Counted from the first letter of the stretch, positions 33,001-34,640 are shown. The stretch: 64,000 nucleotides of DNA from Diplonema japonicum (GCA_964019335.1 OZ025651.1:248001-312000); one strand, 5' to 3'. Made by a program: numbers and translations. The notes: generated by a model from the letters alone, not told the origin.

Positions 33001-34640
33001 TTCCATGTGGTGTCGTCGACATTGTTCACCCCGTTCGGCAAGCCCAGTTGGGACTGGAAGTTCTTCCAGAACAGATCAACATTAATGGGGCTCCCTAAGA
33101 CAAGGGAATCAAACCGAACCAGTTGGTACTTCGGCAAGGTGCTCTCTCCTGTGAACGAGTACGCGTATGAAGTGAAGTATCCTGCAGTATCCCAGTCGAA
33201 AAAGTCCGCTGTACCTTGATAGTGCACCACCAGGCACCTGTAGAGCGATGCTGTTGAGACGCATGGATTGGTGCTTAATGTCACTGTCAGTGTATCCATC
33301 AGCACACCCAAGTGGAAGAAGTTGAAGACAACATCAGACGTCACTGTGGTCTCCACAAAGAACGTGAACCTAATGCTCGTGACGGGCCACACAAAAGCGG
33401 TACGCCCGCTGCTGACCTTCAGCATGTTAACCGGAAGAGACGACCCTGTCCCTTTGTCGGTAACCAGTTTAACATCGGTTAAAACAATATCAGACTGCCC
33501 CGTGAAGATGTGTTCGATGCCGTACAGTTGGTACAGCTCGTTGCTGTAGGTGAAAGGAAAAGGAGAAGCTGAGAAGTCTAAGGTGATGATGCCTTTTTTG
33601 ATGGTTGTCTCCGTGCTGGACGGCGTGCCCTCGAACCCCCGGTACAGGGAGGGCTGGTTTTCCTCGTATTGCCTGTACGCAATGTGCGTGAGCTCCACCT
33701 CGGTCGGGTTTGAGTTCCGAGCGAATGTGACATGCCTGGCACCCTTCACAACAGACGGCATGACGTAGTTGGCGCACCGACACGCATTTTGCAAATCGAC
33801 ATAAGAGATATAAATTTCTGTCATGGAACTATCATAATAGGTTATGACGAAGTCGGTGTTGGAGGGTGAGGCACGAACGCGCATCCGCAAGGTTTGAAGC
33901 ACTTGTTCAAAACGGATACCGTCGAGAGTCCAGTACTCCGACGAGGGCGGCTTAAGCACGAGATGCAGTTCGTCGTAAGGCAGATTAAAGAGAGTCGGGT
34001 ATGTTGGAGGAGCAAGGCCTGCGATGTTAAGCACCGAATCATTTGGATACAGATACCTAAGACCCTTGTCTAAAAAGGCTATGTGCGACGAAGGTGCCAA
34101 TCCTTTCAAACCGGCGAGAACAAGTCCGTCATCCACACCATCATGAGAGTAGTACTGCTGGGTATCGGAATAGGTGAAGACGAATGTTTCCACAAACACC
34201 TTCTCAGAGGATGTAAAGATTAACCCACGGAAGGGTATCCCATTGAACTTAACGACACCACACAATAGCAGTGGGTCCTCGGGGCACGGGTCGTCCAGGT
34301 TAAGGGTGTACTTGTGGTGGGTCTCATAGTTCCCTGAGAGGGTGAAATGTATCGCTGTAGGAGTTGTCGCCTGGACGCCGAGAACCATTTCGAAGCCTAT
34401 CACATCTATCCCGTAGGATATCGCGCCTGTTACCCCGCTCACTGACCAGGCTCCACGCCGGTACTGATCTATACTCTCGATCACATTGGGGTTCAGGAAC
34501 GAGACGCCGTTACCAAGAACCTCAAACACACTTGTCCTCCCAGCAAAGTCTATCCGCCTCCCAGGCGAGAATGCCGGATCTACACCCAATGGCAACACCG
34601 AGAGCACCAAGAACAACCATAACAACCCTCTCACGTTCAT
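1..34640 (-). CDS. Giant secreted multidomain surface protein, 3' partial (at least 11,546 codons)
   Basis: One minus-strand frame (codons with lowest base divisible by 3) stays open from the ATG at 34638-34640 to the left edge; the stop is outside the window. An in-frame TGA lies at 34653-34655, so this is the first possible ATG. The first ~25 residues (MNVRGLLWLFLVLSVLPLGV...) form a signal peptide. Layout: about 32 tandem ~142-residue modules (residues ~150-4,780), a short linker, a Thr/Ser/Pro stalk (~4,928-5,715), then a Cys-rich mosaic to the edge (~5,716-11,546) with EGF/laminin-EGF-like, propeller-like and IPT/TIG-like segments. Frame was confirmed at many separated points (YSFD motifs, stalk, WSWDG at 8.8 kb, Cys-rich repeats at 6 kb, IPT-like at 4.1 kb). 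No membrane anchor is seen within the window; one may lie beyond it. Likely an adhesion, extracellular matrix or cell-coat protein; function is inferred from architecture only. Confidence 0.9.
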   Translation of the reverse strand, partial: MNVRGLLWLFLVLSVLPLGVDPAFSPGRRIDFAGRTSVFEVLGNGVSFLNPNVIESIDQYRRGAWSVSGVTGAISYGIDVIGFEMVLGVQATTPTAIHFTLSGNYETHHKYTLNLDDPCPEDPLLLCGVVKFNGIPFRGLIFTSSEKVFVETFVFTYSDTQQYYSHDGVDDGLVLAGLKGLAPSSHIAFLDKGLRYLYPNDSVLNIAGLAPPTYPTLFNLPYDELHLVLKPPSSEYWTLDGIRFEQVLQTLRMRVRASPSNTDFVITYYDSSMTEIYISYVDLQNACRCANYVMPSVVKGARHVTFARNSNPTEVELTHIAYRQYEENQPSLYRGFEGTPSSTETTIKKGIITLDFSASPFPFTYSNELYQLYGIEHIFTGQSDIVLTDVKLVTDKGTGSSLPVNMLKVSSGRTAFVWPVTSIRFTFFVETTVTSDVVFNFFHLGVLMDTLTVTLSTNPCVSTASLYRCLVVHYQGTADFFDWDTAGYFTSYAYSFTGESTLPKYQLVRFDSLVLGSPINVDLFWKNFQSQLGLPNGVNNVDDTTWNNVLGIVVTNEMTMRFPFDLTKIRLLFSSDTNGCKAPLEYRLNSAVVGSTTAVASRIASHFGRFVVETVITAAIDEIKIDPDTTGCMRLSEVSYSFDDSDVVPLDIYESDFVSPVNSDGFLNKYMDHFGTSDHILASPVPQISRPGGITAWPVGPGIEQIISFPDMSASVVLILYSSVPAEVQFSINGGSAVSYRTTLPCISESGFCRSASFENVKSLTFTGDVEVQVERIMHTFAPGGNVAPLGIKRATFEALEAIGSGDFESDGVFEISPATENSKSWVINNAEGKFRFEKWLPATNLMIKFRSATIQDIKVTQHYEDGSKTVTFVYIGTRCATVYCGTFVREEGTPVMLVSFVSTTTNPFFVREISHSLTGDSVFPTDAFVAPWGDEVLERQHYHQHLELFTSNFAASSNRWDITGAGTLGFHLPVKEIRFWVHFISESAGVPNDVKVVVRDSSGVATSLDFKICTDTTSCAEYTSSSSDGHRQYDIEAFPPSTVSLSTLYYSFVSTTEEEKGDQTVSFIDKTPGAALEKYAFPPLEVLETGNTQIQTGFLGGAILVGGAAATKLTDEKPAQHGFFVLSSPTSRSFGVVSILQKTTQLHTVTLSDPCGSLFCASVVVSTPFNSFEFNNEGETLMLEFASFSFDSAVLPLRKEVNFDSSTGSFKHGDYVKDYIIVGVGAESVVSNYDNTNGWKVDSPSAVRFMFQAARVAVMLATKSSAAIATVKLRLKGVDVDTIALSFTTSCGGAFFCTQFEETSQTFDEILFSCTETLIVDDIRYSYQGGEVGNSKQVLDIASVVSGPTLSPTDLLPFRIYSFSPRVVETSPLSGTTVWRLSASVPHALSFGTEKVTNFRMTVISGTSGSTLSVTLSGSSGSSTETLTLAAPCGSVFCYTFVKEGIASSGVTSITIDEVSATAYLEDFVYSFDNSVLDEGVFTINFDGDASPFADNAYAAKHISTMQTSSASHTLAPSLVDGSSAYLVDTSTFVTMQFNFVEVTNFRMLVMVDTAGDISVTITFKRHGKVVSTQVVPFSSVSKITAVTASGFDEVQVDGVGPGVLLDDISFSFDKTHVVPTGQQVLQLDEDEFAEDALINKWISSVTPIRSVGAFDAGFGMRPLQFAVAPQKACLKFRFTEVTGLSVVFVTAAASTASDINIEVLGRGVVVGTVVARETSGIACGTAQFCLTYVSTHAGVDEMCITSTTNPYSLFDITYSFDGTPVPFAGVFKIDPADILPYATTTVPENAFMEKHLFSMSPFRSTASDFLNGQSIVLEQNVLKFDAKLTSIQMMVQAVFVEPVYFEAACGFKAESTAFVEYEMSEKCEQIVANAYCYVLTFSDCDTVSFKLSTPSLLLHRLRYSFDSSPPYSDEYHFDFEDISTAVLFPKEIIKLSGTLSAGDVIDRKAAEGAVEITSMVVPWQRMRLLVIGGAGTAITVNQFTRDLTMTNQHTLDAQTAGAFKCGPTLALDCNILHMTGPTAVLTATSNFQFWTDDFGYSFDSNVDLLGSGVRVLTFEDSDFFTNLANYHISKATPLSSVVTGAGYDSSNWWRCMGQCELDFEFHTVGRFVITVRANAPITLNATRLHFGRETTTQYEVGANCEGASDRCMSFALSDPFDSITLVTSDVAHFDVDNVRYSFTTSATHVDPFPSGVFRFEFDTAFESRDFATSHWVSKIGDGSESVSLIHLDSGWLLQTGATKEVIFTYFTVTRLHAVIVASQPGVSVGVKVFRKGVITTVIVNCDAEYATGFYYGRIYEENFEMLSLVASGGTPTMTEMRWAYDDSFLFPEGIQVLNLGSIPSTTTFKAQEVSIISPAAVSSNTPSGSGWDVKSGTNSSLFFNMIPVTSLRFSVVTAMVEDVNCYMFKEGIMVGSSLAKVTQECESYYCAEHVTSVSGFDFIACEPAADAVVTHVRFSYDGTPVAPAGLVNVDFNQFETMIDYGVLATYFVDSVVPDTVGFTDPLNTIVVGTPSTVSFSNLQVTAVKVDVGTSRGLDPQVAHLELLFRGTSVTNISYTSFVPCGNDFNTGDICVSLLISTGYIFDAVQVYIDSGYLISVAYSIDGTSLLPSGIQYVDLETYPNEYDSIPQLIYRVQGTDTTSPPRPGKVVCAPSGTCKPLVLSTKFIPAQRLKMTFYVPFFGLTLHVHMFKNLTTAFAGTVKIDDLYPCAVSGSCQQIEFEQEFDAVLLTLFLLVEEGAESEGTPFFSGNMFDFLLAFDDTAIYPAGLIVIDFEDVVGNAFESNSYVGKNAVFGANGVTAAHYDSANAVVLSMAQSLSVQFVISTNGGTRYLPHVVKGCRATISSTVLTTASVLLKTSSNTVSSYNVDVMTQCDAASSRFCGTFIAASTFDEVAFSSSDDILVDDLKFSFDDTLKVPFAYILTFDSGTTFSHNAYIDSHFISSLGHGTQTLVDCFAGKAWRVPEAVSTKIIFSYMRFDITVAICAEVPGTTISYIATAGGEGTPPLGTSLTLDYHSGYYCTHLAEKGVEVLTITATGSDVLVLRVMTSVEGTAFPHGKQVLDFAAVSGTFSTNTFSPQLVYLTGPTVMTTDTYDGVNGWVLSEGLEQGISFLFAPIATTMRMVFSGSISCDVVVTFKSLGADESTATVNVNQACGASGTLFCGELVVASTKAEFVVFSATKDTALHTFWWTFDNSNIVPTAGVHTRDFAAFGSGTLTFSNDDVPNAAVSGNRDLGTSFDGSTRTWEVSGEHIIKFDVPATNFMINIAINSASDAVVSFTRSRWLFSSPQEDIVMNVACQSSRRCNSYTFNGPVDELRFDSTFGMFIFTMSYSFDGTVVVPTGRLSITWPAVSGTFTATQYQSSHMFAVSATAHDVVGYQGSAVFPMKVQSDVGSGAITADFQTYFLTMTDVRIVLSSTNLCSALDVSSTSSDAVISSAKLTLENAEDCGTASKCAVVTLQKLSQITVAPDAAHFPTPSCEISGHLFTVTLDHMLYTFDETTILPSGTFWLTFDSLSSSFDCSMFIEASHVKLVGACLVGTSFDSSEAWNTDTSTPAVDFAVITNGGSTTVKLEVRYLRMTFITASEQTFIVTYKKRMAEVGKHTVTTNQPCGSMYCALLVSAEIALDEAVMPDSVEFIDDLMYSFDTSMPLPVLLITPPLEPNPVGTVMGTDVYRKYYVNTIGTHTYGEFFDGQMCVEVAAGGTFTMNYSFITATDTIMVVCASQAGVSVVVTTDQAEETVDLLADYPAGYHCNVVQTKNVVSTNIAVKDSSTEALKIHGLSYSFDNTPTMVQGNVNPDFSPYPSSFEGATFFDKRTYFSLTTTSTSSYDGTAGWLVGADATMLTYYFATESSGATFTAEITADSGTAVKVTVSTKKAGAAMSSEELQIDEPCGVNKMCKTLLVWNGFDAMFLSPEVPVVVSHMFYAFHAEATVVPSGEVIVNSFPEGAPYSSGAFPVYTSISYVTPSNTIGANFMGDLGIQLGHVTGSESVTLRFGGEGISYKATNLAVRFSSLGTVPHTFTYATTLRGFAKGSGSVSLAVACPGSTTHMCGYLVLANDKFDEIQFTGNGQEVVLYGIQMSFDGTAVPAGKFYEELTTGEIDNIDYVQILNGKMDDPRGVGVETDVTVQFFYPVSSLTFITTANCDTKISVTKYLAGVEVGTEQINSLPNAEWTTGGGFDTLVLHKPTWIPTYAFSEAWFRFDGGAIKQTGVQAATFDYSPPSADFPRAYYSDIGLMAVNVVDRKTFAGAWTLRAGQVATLTFAHKVKAARIVAFSSMLATTVTLTALFAKSSVWTRSFAMDQQCFPLSESKFHCIQMSAFDFNELTIQSDLRDIDIDHLEFTFDEGLHAGPMTVKFNETGQGLSKNTYSPYLQVTGSSHTLANSFISDNAAWEVPTTGSLSYDYLVAMNIAVSLVSTTAGASVKLTFLNYGGTEVVKTVSLDEQCGEGHFCKVVSADDEHLNLAIEAQSGTVMVDQFVWSFDGSSTVPRGIFELPFSSVGWLSSDFYSTHYVDYIGPNTDSADASAGEWLLKEGTAQRVQFGGITVTGFAADFKCAAGCRVVVTFHTGGTTIHTEEVVTQACGSEHCGTIVNFLHPFNTVAFDRTAETGVMRVTSLRYAYDGSTVGAPGGLNSIGFTSDAEGVTTFYAGDYVQQFIGSRQIGPDGTGAAAVQNCGSQMLDFVFQFDVKEMSFDVYVTAGAGKYIDVLLRDKDNTLLDDSSFGVPFTRYLDLDELVMVLTYVLPSGPTPRRLSVVSYGDVSGAFNMDYLEYSFVSGTVTPSHPSGRQKTSFEGVAVGTLSHISLQPSSIRYVKNAVLDADGTFHNNAILVPENGLFLSFGPLVATGASLVISGTYPANITVVTYDGFENTVAGEYLMTDVDFCPGSSRKCLQVTLVGVRSFSVFNNHSDAPCFLEELAFCFDHCEISPTPTLTETVTLPTPTETFTESLTLPTPTETATLTETMSISLTVPTPTASETASLTVPTPTESASESFTLPTPTESATASITIPTPTESATVTFTVPTPTASETVSLTLPTPTASASISFTVPTPTASETVSLTLPTPTASASISFTVPTPTASETVSLTLPTPTASASVSFTVPTPTESLTTTFTLRTPTETDTATLSTSVSLTVRTLTESSSVTFTVPTPTESATVSLTVPTPTETASETATIPTPTESATVSLTVRTPTETASETATIPTPTESATVSLTVRTPTETASETITIPTPTESATVSITPPTPTETFTESLTLPTPTETATLTKTMSISLTVPTPTASETASLTVPTPTESASESFTLPTPTESATASITIPTPTESATVTFTVPTPTASETVSLTLPTPTASASISFTVPTPTASETVSLTLPTPTASASISFTVPTPTASETVSLTLPTPTESASESLTFPTPTESATTTFTIPTPTETKTATLSTSVSLTVRTLTESSSVTFTVPTPTESATTSATLPTPTVTATVTMTPPTPTESATTSLTFPTPTASETHTLSATNSFTIPTLTESATVSLTVPTVTESATVSPSIPTPSASSTVSLTLRTTTITSTASFTVPTPTESATASATLGTPTASHTTTVSGSLTIRTETVSHTLPTHTFSETITVPTPSDTVTLRTPTATTTGSETLSLTASLTGSPTVTLLTPTDTLMTITGTIGGTTTPTLSDTSSPSVSLTAPTATESVTVSLTLPTSTNTATKTPDTSTITFPTPTATVSLNAYEACNWRGLINTLPACQDFVDSYDSNCCSSTLSECTGTVQLLSIDYMYALCPSECKKKGHHCPPAYPEARIIVQGANKTSEVVTMSRNFDDARLQLLYRSEELLEAGLVQHNEILGLGFDSYDGLVNTYEVRIGWTTERELTGPIEGDWKSSVKQGAYVFNGWTPLPLLGAGIRWDGESSLVVETCLTGQAETHPDLTMNVTTTPFDSVAYNYHNSLCEDDCTVWCTAAGVEAGVARVRPLLMLTIQDSDFEICNLEEIIAEDCATYVQQNPAQCCAKTVDSTLDACVGPIPKPFDSTTPVFFLCPAECISAGLSCETPCDPRYPKAGDYGLTCTSLGVDPVTIECSRPPCIDYVCQDDHRCVGVMQELCGRDLDLSLLGIVPAQWHEFPVGSNASGMCPVKCNACPTDCTYFSAMCGTAACFDTGPIDGVYVCGCRCATEPDDGRPVCDDRNQRCWDLARQGWCNYLPFENGTCVTANDPEWAGPFNHGGRCMCSNDVDIIIGECSAETGRCRISPDPMPTQAPLPDPLYDGDLHVGSFIGYGVCLDSRSRMFDAFVLNVADEAACRSATVKMGREQCGVVGLEYTTGACRVLTINVSTSEQTVELRGAGSPNPATANGVEGTICLNYFKGPCSSADNCSGCAFATIGTTIKTLDTACSVENDVCMLGGDNCTSSCVPVDYISVCDSETWYSEGNQRYDYVFMTDQHTCEEAGYATITDAADCGRALCQAANIQWLSSTFENNVLTPAGCSAACGTEDSCVFSTACLTTSSGASCITSAETGTRCICKRDRGPVVKTTQTCPTSSVVFVLQESGSCGQTVNSPIYVAGELPANAFDNIPYYFIEDITDEATCRAAACNLLGWSVADGNLGSYGGYPVVSDLGKALPYTGEQESMWQGGCSAEVDAKNLWFMRQDTCPGATSQQSCLALSGCVWENAACSSSRTPQTKCSKASPCLCKKKDDVRVDLVVGIRFDVLQSFFDTMLASPTAAGVTALNNVINSLKALFESVGLSQMVLNAYKIWKMCWRNARSSPLTACRYYQEILETSLLDITSLRRTARTLSDPQGYMLTEARFELDFVPATDAKATLDKSLREIEGTFVGGILVDVVEYIKLVGVGIAVPDFVCSITSNGPTCPQPVDFHDSGAFTTCDPCAKLPCTGDYDTDSQLTQWCNTETRTLEPYETYRNDYMAYATVGDGQEPLPGPTTLRVAKTLLAGSARMGIMVGGAANMDIYADSTVTQYHFRSPYEDSAADEVAILNACGPFSVMVTAGAQQSNLSLQVCYPRKQCFDSCSGPAQDGKVYGRCVLAIPWVPGVDGNPSVPSMKCVCNVNHGSVINGELTCTECAPGRFPRPAQGTSEPCTRQCVVSEAGIAQGVYDPVVDKCLCFGGWSGDLCEDCNPDLHMYGPYCNESQAAVVFSFSTTLTEADPVFRPPPWKVMGPSNINVTIKNSSEIELMTMTATEGHVTSVEVDTTTKASTGVIDAAYYGTAPADIPATCAGNPGETLLHLFIGDMVHVYRYENSFEKVCQEEIAVYYDSCALESCASSFGTDYDRDYDAVIYLVLNDVQWILFVKGDKICTATDIDSKLTFSDSFSSDISNMFGMPSVPGRELVNILHAGYGELCAANLGVAERSCLETGTWDAIITIDDDIVFIKDTEVRVWANTSDYCCVNGERCTCGDNILSALNKEYPQPYEYPPGTVVPDSWKVLHMNSIVSTKKHDEFFSISPPLPIVGAAAAKGYPTILFSEYLMLYNNKMRLISDVFDLNMPSSLRVESEQDERKVPTSNKDVLAYTLTVRDKNGRVTALNNDKIYAVLQRCGRPMTPEELAAVSVLQPSASVNLTEYVWDTSDCVDEESTQILGNRLMTVTESAVEFGLSGLGISNSGWFRLKFIHVKSMLETYSSAVQVITSDCSTGSHKECWVVCTPPQCSIPISANKEWVQLYIKTKSRSVVGLQIQIVQPCCNGRGLCCAGQNSCTEHSAVDFTGYDLTETRCDCYEDFQNGFWDQRTHSNCSFCKTGYEGDNCATFSGPRTTASQDSSLALGRNQFYVYRTQAETLFDATLLSQNGDADMYISFLPCPGQNAGGHLKKGEVAHVCSGRGECMLLEDGTTQCTCDRGYTGVDCSKQCCGGRGECSGEDTCETCFADEDLGNWDHTNTECDGGYCDGTPGVNVYPSTECMFANDEGVLTACKTVPAFGGSSAPMRVWLQWQEVKAPGAIYYSALRLTLGKAAACVGQRVVVYATQPNNVPLMWNATEWPEGVVPCGVYSPYPDRVCGSNAQYNASVKQCVCDTGLTCLRGICSVPDSISCVDGICHQLQKKNDEVDKTVCEGFVCVAHLHNLEYTWNSSLAGTVNDLWQHEELQWIGYNASSRFYGEVGSYTHFVSKEGEIMDIDITYWMQLYVSRHAHEYADLSFVIVTEGDISCQPNYTKAEFVLKKEANHAPGMLFVTVEDSELSAKQGGQPYLRMMTSETMNVEDDSYFMYRYVTNESRYGECGNGTCECNNLQEATYQDATDFVQVGDLMYFLATTDWEAQYGDSAPCGTVWGEAGEVYQGAREIMYSIGLPTEVVEGSVAHNHTYAKYKHGRNTYPDFDASQTELRNQLLGMRVFTMAKDLLKMPSNKPGYNKEMLVFCGVANGGTPVVTIPNADQQPQIRSTLAPQLWRYLLTPGFGEFGATPVGPPELIALNVIFPFYPTYVDLAGESLLLLLGEENLYRFEDQQYAPSDIGYGGEKAPYMHPIPTMLGVWVATGDPSKAVQIAMPAVTPLPAKCEHVQSHPGFTVFNGHVYFYYDNGTGMKLWRWNRRMTQAEIVHIKHEGTVLIPSIPPLNRGYFKPAVVDNHILLSLGKPDGNVRSSGDCLASPCARKGHTYQNTFKCVNKNRGHVGLWSWDGTNEPIRVDTGNAKHADPKWLTPAETGVFFVMHVGGLTNLGVHLTTDDTTRYPQFSKEEKEVLVFVSTSEGLLQKQWEMDVAGAYGFTEWKSKLLYWGYNTTQVNDGYNDVGSCYPPGRLQDIATGDLVTKVMTGINVPAYDGCNRILYSVGSSPAVFEEPVPLFKGGSEDGAGVPNKHCCSEGTFTLSEPETLPSLAGSMCNASDPGCVTDTNGAVHLPRGCLKCSLKSSDPDEFIYPTTNHPDARQYSLNSEWDQPRNGWWFAGYHSLWLDKRSSTASGEVKGTHMKGSEMYRMGGFAWRESWPRVIGVMTGIIDPVRKKCEDCSPGYYSPGCNLQCPVPSGAYCGGLSTDSCMRDIACEVVMGSCVPLPCSGLPCFDGIRGNGTCNCGEGRSGLYCEEPSTAKSKTVYTVTGDATASSVECDGACGPAANQCTQDCTGSYNDAEPCCGRSPAPYYVSTTNVAVFSWLDIVYPPTENGVQSAFFTVYQSSSSCTDPAVLQLYDLSTETAWLHHNGHDWVEASLTSDKIDAMGFTEGNLKHTLPIQSTVLGKETVFDLASFLQEKWGTSPGVRNLTIGLKLDSDSCRPAFLPREYHSEWGDICRETGCVTLGAAVPGYKISTNSAYSPMLEIVSATSEAATNAQSSTQLVIEGSKGAFAGLQDLPTLFTTDALTQFEEHQACDRISTDALETCRLMTPLNTAFAVVRVLAFTHADYSLTVAYTETGRFQNPSFGDCIRSEVKGHWSGTFCLDCHFRYNGSICEEYLDECSPATCDPSQGTCVPDPDTDNTLLMCKCNPEFHGRDCTKKCECEHGECSEDGTCTCHKTEVLGFWSGETCNDCAKDFWGNECLRKCSCLYGVCNRLTGNCQPDTCTGNWVGDDCSLCKDGYFGTLCIHSCADCVLGNGVCEGGACHCDTSNNWHAAVTGCILCDAEVDCHGRGSCQVFINNPSAPCRCADNGVQGHWDPATNCTTCSGMYWGEKCTEECRCNLRGVCEQMTGVCQCYSDDVRGHYGGERCDDCAEGYTGATCYPAVAGGGPQVSRPITIRKEHTNIKSITGAVLHVKGTDVEYMFAAAGRTTTNSLVVNVWSKSTTESVNFGGTPNIEWSAHITNADGEVFGSNVLGLLHILNYVYVVVNAAQPYVARVHVGGKVPLFPGMQGIPGYTLDTECDCTNQTVAQKFGGCPAGTEVTYNGINGIVRGIQAGRACIEVSDGRLCTGTECAAGCSGLWVDLKELKPERAVIMLTGTNNEYKVIAHAYYPHEGLAYDFVAVLLESRRGEDGVLMPVRYVLRRLALFHGVVDTQELELASFNPALSVISSMYVNVDDGTPYALLFGEVNELPVVQTVFLPTHVMTYTQPLAMKICYAVKCTQIEKILETNQRGLHKDVVLLLIRTSPDGDTARYVLYKMGTGNIKAQPVDELETTGITDKQACLDAQCMWENGVCVFIRWTIANFKGDYGITSATVDHDTEFAYVATGEALNRWSIITKINVVSLTTNYTRALERDETLVAMHPDLLRRALFTVSINTEALLLSVFNMYDVLYASPTVIDAGEPGMTEVTITGVGLPRYLYAHRMRIGDVISSCTQTVTSLAVEITCFANKPDQYSSCQWLPLEVSIGPDDRWTENSFATRHITRPTVHALGTYNTSGNWAVHVPLDGLKVPGPATYLDIVDGAVVQQQRAAFGTFGPINQDVLITVSGSDFLATDTMSCRVNGVTVPGTVVTTMKALCLQPVSITPFSGYLEVTLDGQLYSPSGVNYTAVGAPSSMVVFSSVCSSGACESSRSITIRSSEVNPLNITAIFKDALGTVLGDVWIDSTQGSVIATSELGLEGATEVPVIGGVAAMNSLYVRRPTEGAYKVILTYPPRGLSTAIDLTVVGGTPHALVFETEPPLFSNNRDPLTQQPTFKIVDVAGNKVVGEGSDLYIRASLDDIDGYLLDAVSGLPTLAVTSAIAEVQEDFSYAFEQLSIMSTGRTGRDLQYEVDTSVTPNTLREVYFKLKFEVVRRSAPLAAPMSLTSQLHMVDCSFNYVGNKLLAWVEPEELPIGSEVPITIKGWAFTNLTRPFHEVGQYKCTFRHAVNDSFAVQVPATFVDSCTLRCDPLPSEFRSVPRMSKVSPGLCCNDVLGPRCPQQRETCENVITFNESHIKGNYYQRYVGRGMQLGMWNTEIQLPDFSKDDSSYDKSLEYQYRFAQALPFNYSHALGIRQLKSGDYVNDQLQHEEFNYRLLQLTDVLMNEESVIRASEWVTLAGGQFWTEAGEWQHGSITRWLAAQEQTYELTIGVLDDSEGLLNWGGAWIAGQDVLYNYNTREDYSGVEDEINVALAVHPLNTTASSKGQLASIKYDTAVPVVEVDGTIAQTARLLRLKSSMGKYPLIRMRAPAKGTYLLRVTAENPSIAFTEMIITVLEGLPHHAGFADPELIPTSTLTNDKQLTKQPRFVLLDVAENIVSTFTAQNPTFVRVKEIVPWPRCRPECSDDSAGLCSQPQPGDLGMWGVEDRTQQGLCGWNTPPLSDMSQEATTLRRIFDPTFNDQGEAGYGVPGNTGSLMSIWAQEDVEYNVTWEFYGDTLTQYGYDIPPLSLPENITTSKCIQGCTGGPCEYSPLRVRSNAAVPDDYGYPFFVYGDFFSFAVNNDGDEKLRLSYILHVNQTNTTCDVSAELRDPCTITSMQPLCEYHCINLFSVLEFTPEDRVQCCKTGFKTDGTPCSAGAQGRQATTLAASVVDILKSPSRTTFKLSTSCISATDCTSGLASARSMKGPIKIGDPAQLGVSEAMLGLTALAKQRKASRRVGPYNITIATKDFVGNDVTTGDKETRRVQVFVEGQETTTAWDTADCVNGLCLRHGNCDGTSECVEFVGGNIVTMVDGVGTVSFYLNSPRPREYGLQLVDLDRKLPSCAGPHLDIDGNNLGVGSQSARGTLPFMDSFNCVVGAS
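3540..5690 (-). other. Plexin-like order: propeller-like, PSI-like, IPT/TIG-like segments
   Basis: Residues ~9,650-10,367. Around 4.3-4.5 kb the protein reads FAYVATGE...ITKINVVSL, typical of a repeat that builds beta-propellers. A short Cys cluster (KQACLDAQCMWENGVCVF, about 4.45-4.5 kb) resembles a PSI knot. Next come two IPT/TIG-like beta domains with TITGVGLPRYLYAHRMRIG (near 4.1 kb) and ITVSGSDFLATDTMSCRVNG (near 3.7 kb). Assignments are by eye; the IPT calls are the firmest. Confidence 0.5.
5700..6620 (-). other. Laminin/tenascin-type EGF repeats of the giant protein
   Basis: Residues ~9,340-9,647 form a run of about seven EGF or laminin-EGF-like modules. Readable pieces include CHGRGSC, CRCADNGVQGHWD, CTTCSGMYWGEKC, CRCNLRGVC and CDDCAEGYTGATC. 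The C-x-x-C-x-x-GYxGxxC pattern with an additional C-x-x-C pair is typical of laminin-type EGF units. They precede the propeller and IPT-like part. Confidence 0.85.
7560..7840 (-). other. EGF-like segment of the giant protein
   Basis: The reverse strand reads a short Cys-rich module with GNGTCNCGEGRSGLYC, a standard EGF C-x-C-x-x-G-x-x-G-x-x-C arrangement, plus a following CEDCSPGYYSPGCN element. It bridges two Cys-poor regions of the giant protein. Confidence 0.7.
8500..9720 (-). other. Propeller-like segment of the giant protein with W-x-W-DGT motifs
   Basis: Residues ~8,300-8,710 contain repeated blades with aromatic-rich motifs: LWRYLLTP, LYRFEDQ, KLWRWN and GLWSWDGT, each followed by GT/PIR-type turns. 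This resembles ELWxxDGT-type beta-propeller repeats found in bacterial and protist surface proteins. The family match is by eye and the number of blades is not certain. Confidence 0.5.
11000..11570 (-). other. EGF-like repeats, segment 2 of the giant protein
   Basis: Residues ~7,690-7,880 contain EGF-like units with the pattern CSGRGEC...C-x-C-x-x-GYTG-x-x-C and CCGGRGEC...CETC. They alternate with ~100-residue Cys-poor stretches (11.2-11.4 kb) that may be independent beta domains. The CSGRGEC and GYTGVDC motifs can be read directly. Confidence 0.75.
13270..17480 (-). other. Cys-rich segment 1 of the giant protein
   Basis: This part (residues ~5,720-7,125) directly follows the mucin stalk. 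It is dense in Cys pairs, with many short modules of the C-x(4-8)-C type and several segments resembling PAN/apple or WSC-like loops, none of which I can assign firmly. A cysteine-poor, probably helical stretch lies around 14.3-14.6 kb. An EGF-like pair with C-x-C and G-W-S-G-D-x-C spacing sits at about 13.27-13.48 kb. Confidence 0.6.
17480..19860 (-). repeat. Thr/Ser/Pro mucin-like stalk of the giant protein, 39-bp unit
   Basis: The minus strand reads as tandem ~13-residue units of the type TVPTPTxSxTxS, about 60 copies, with DNA periodicity near 39 bp. No cysteines occur, and Thr, Ser and Pro dominate, as in heavily O-glycosylated mucin stalks. The segment separates the YSFD module array from the Cys-rich mosaic, so it probably acts as an extended rod or spacer. 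The plus-strand reading (Val/Gly/Ser-rich) is a shadow of these codons. Confidence 0.88.
18295..19814 (-). repeat. 894-bp direct duplication inside the stalk
   Basis: Sequence at 18295-18370 recurs at 19189-19264, and 18470-18920 recurs at 19364-19814, both at an offset of 894 bp (298 codons). The second block is about 450 bp with a single mismatch that I noticed (near 18850 versus 19744). The stretch between the two blocks is in register but more diverged. The offset preserves the frame, indicating a recent in-frame unequal exchange or gene conversion within the mucin-like stalk. Confidence 0.85.
20300..34200 (-). repeat. About 32 tandem YSFD modules in the giant protein
   Basis: The motif (Y/F/W)-(S/T)-F-D-(G/D/S/N)-(T/S), usually followed by P-x-G, recurs in frame with the Asp codon at 32712, 30219, 29796, 29352, 28917, 28506, 24630, 23694, 23274, 21180 and many positions between. 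Spacing is 411-444 bp, about 137-148 residues. Each unit typically has a CG-x(n)-C pair and an FD-x-V strand shortly before the motif. The order FD-x-V, then a D-D-L/I step, then YSFD resembles the last strands of beta-sandwich (jelly-roll, CBM-like) domains; that fold is inference. DNA identity between modules is low, so these are old duplications. I do not recognise a named family. Confidence 0.8.
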
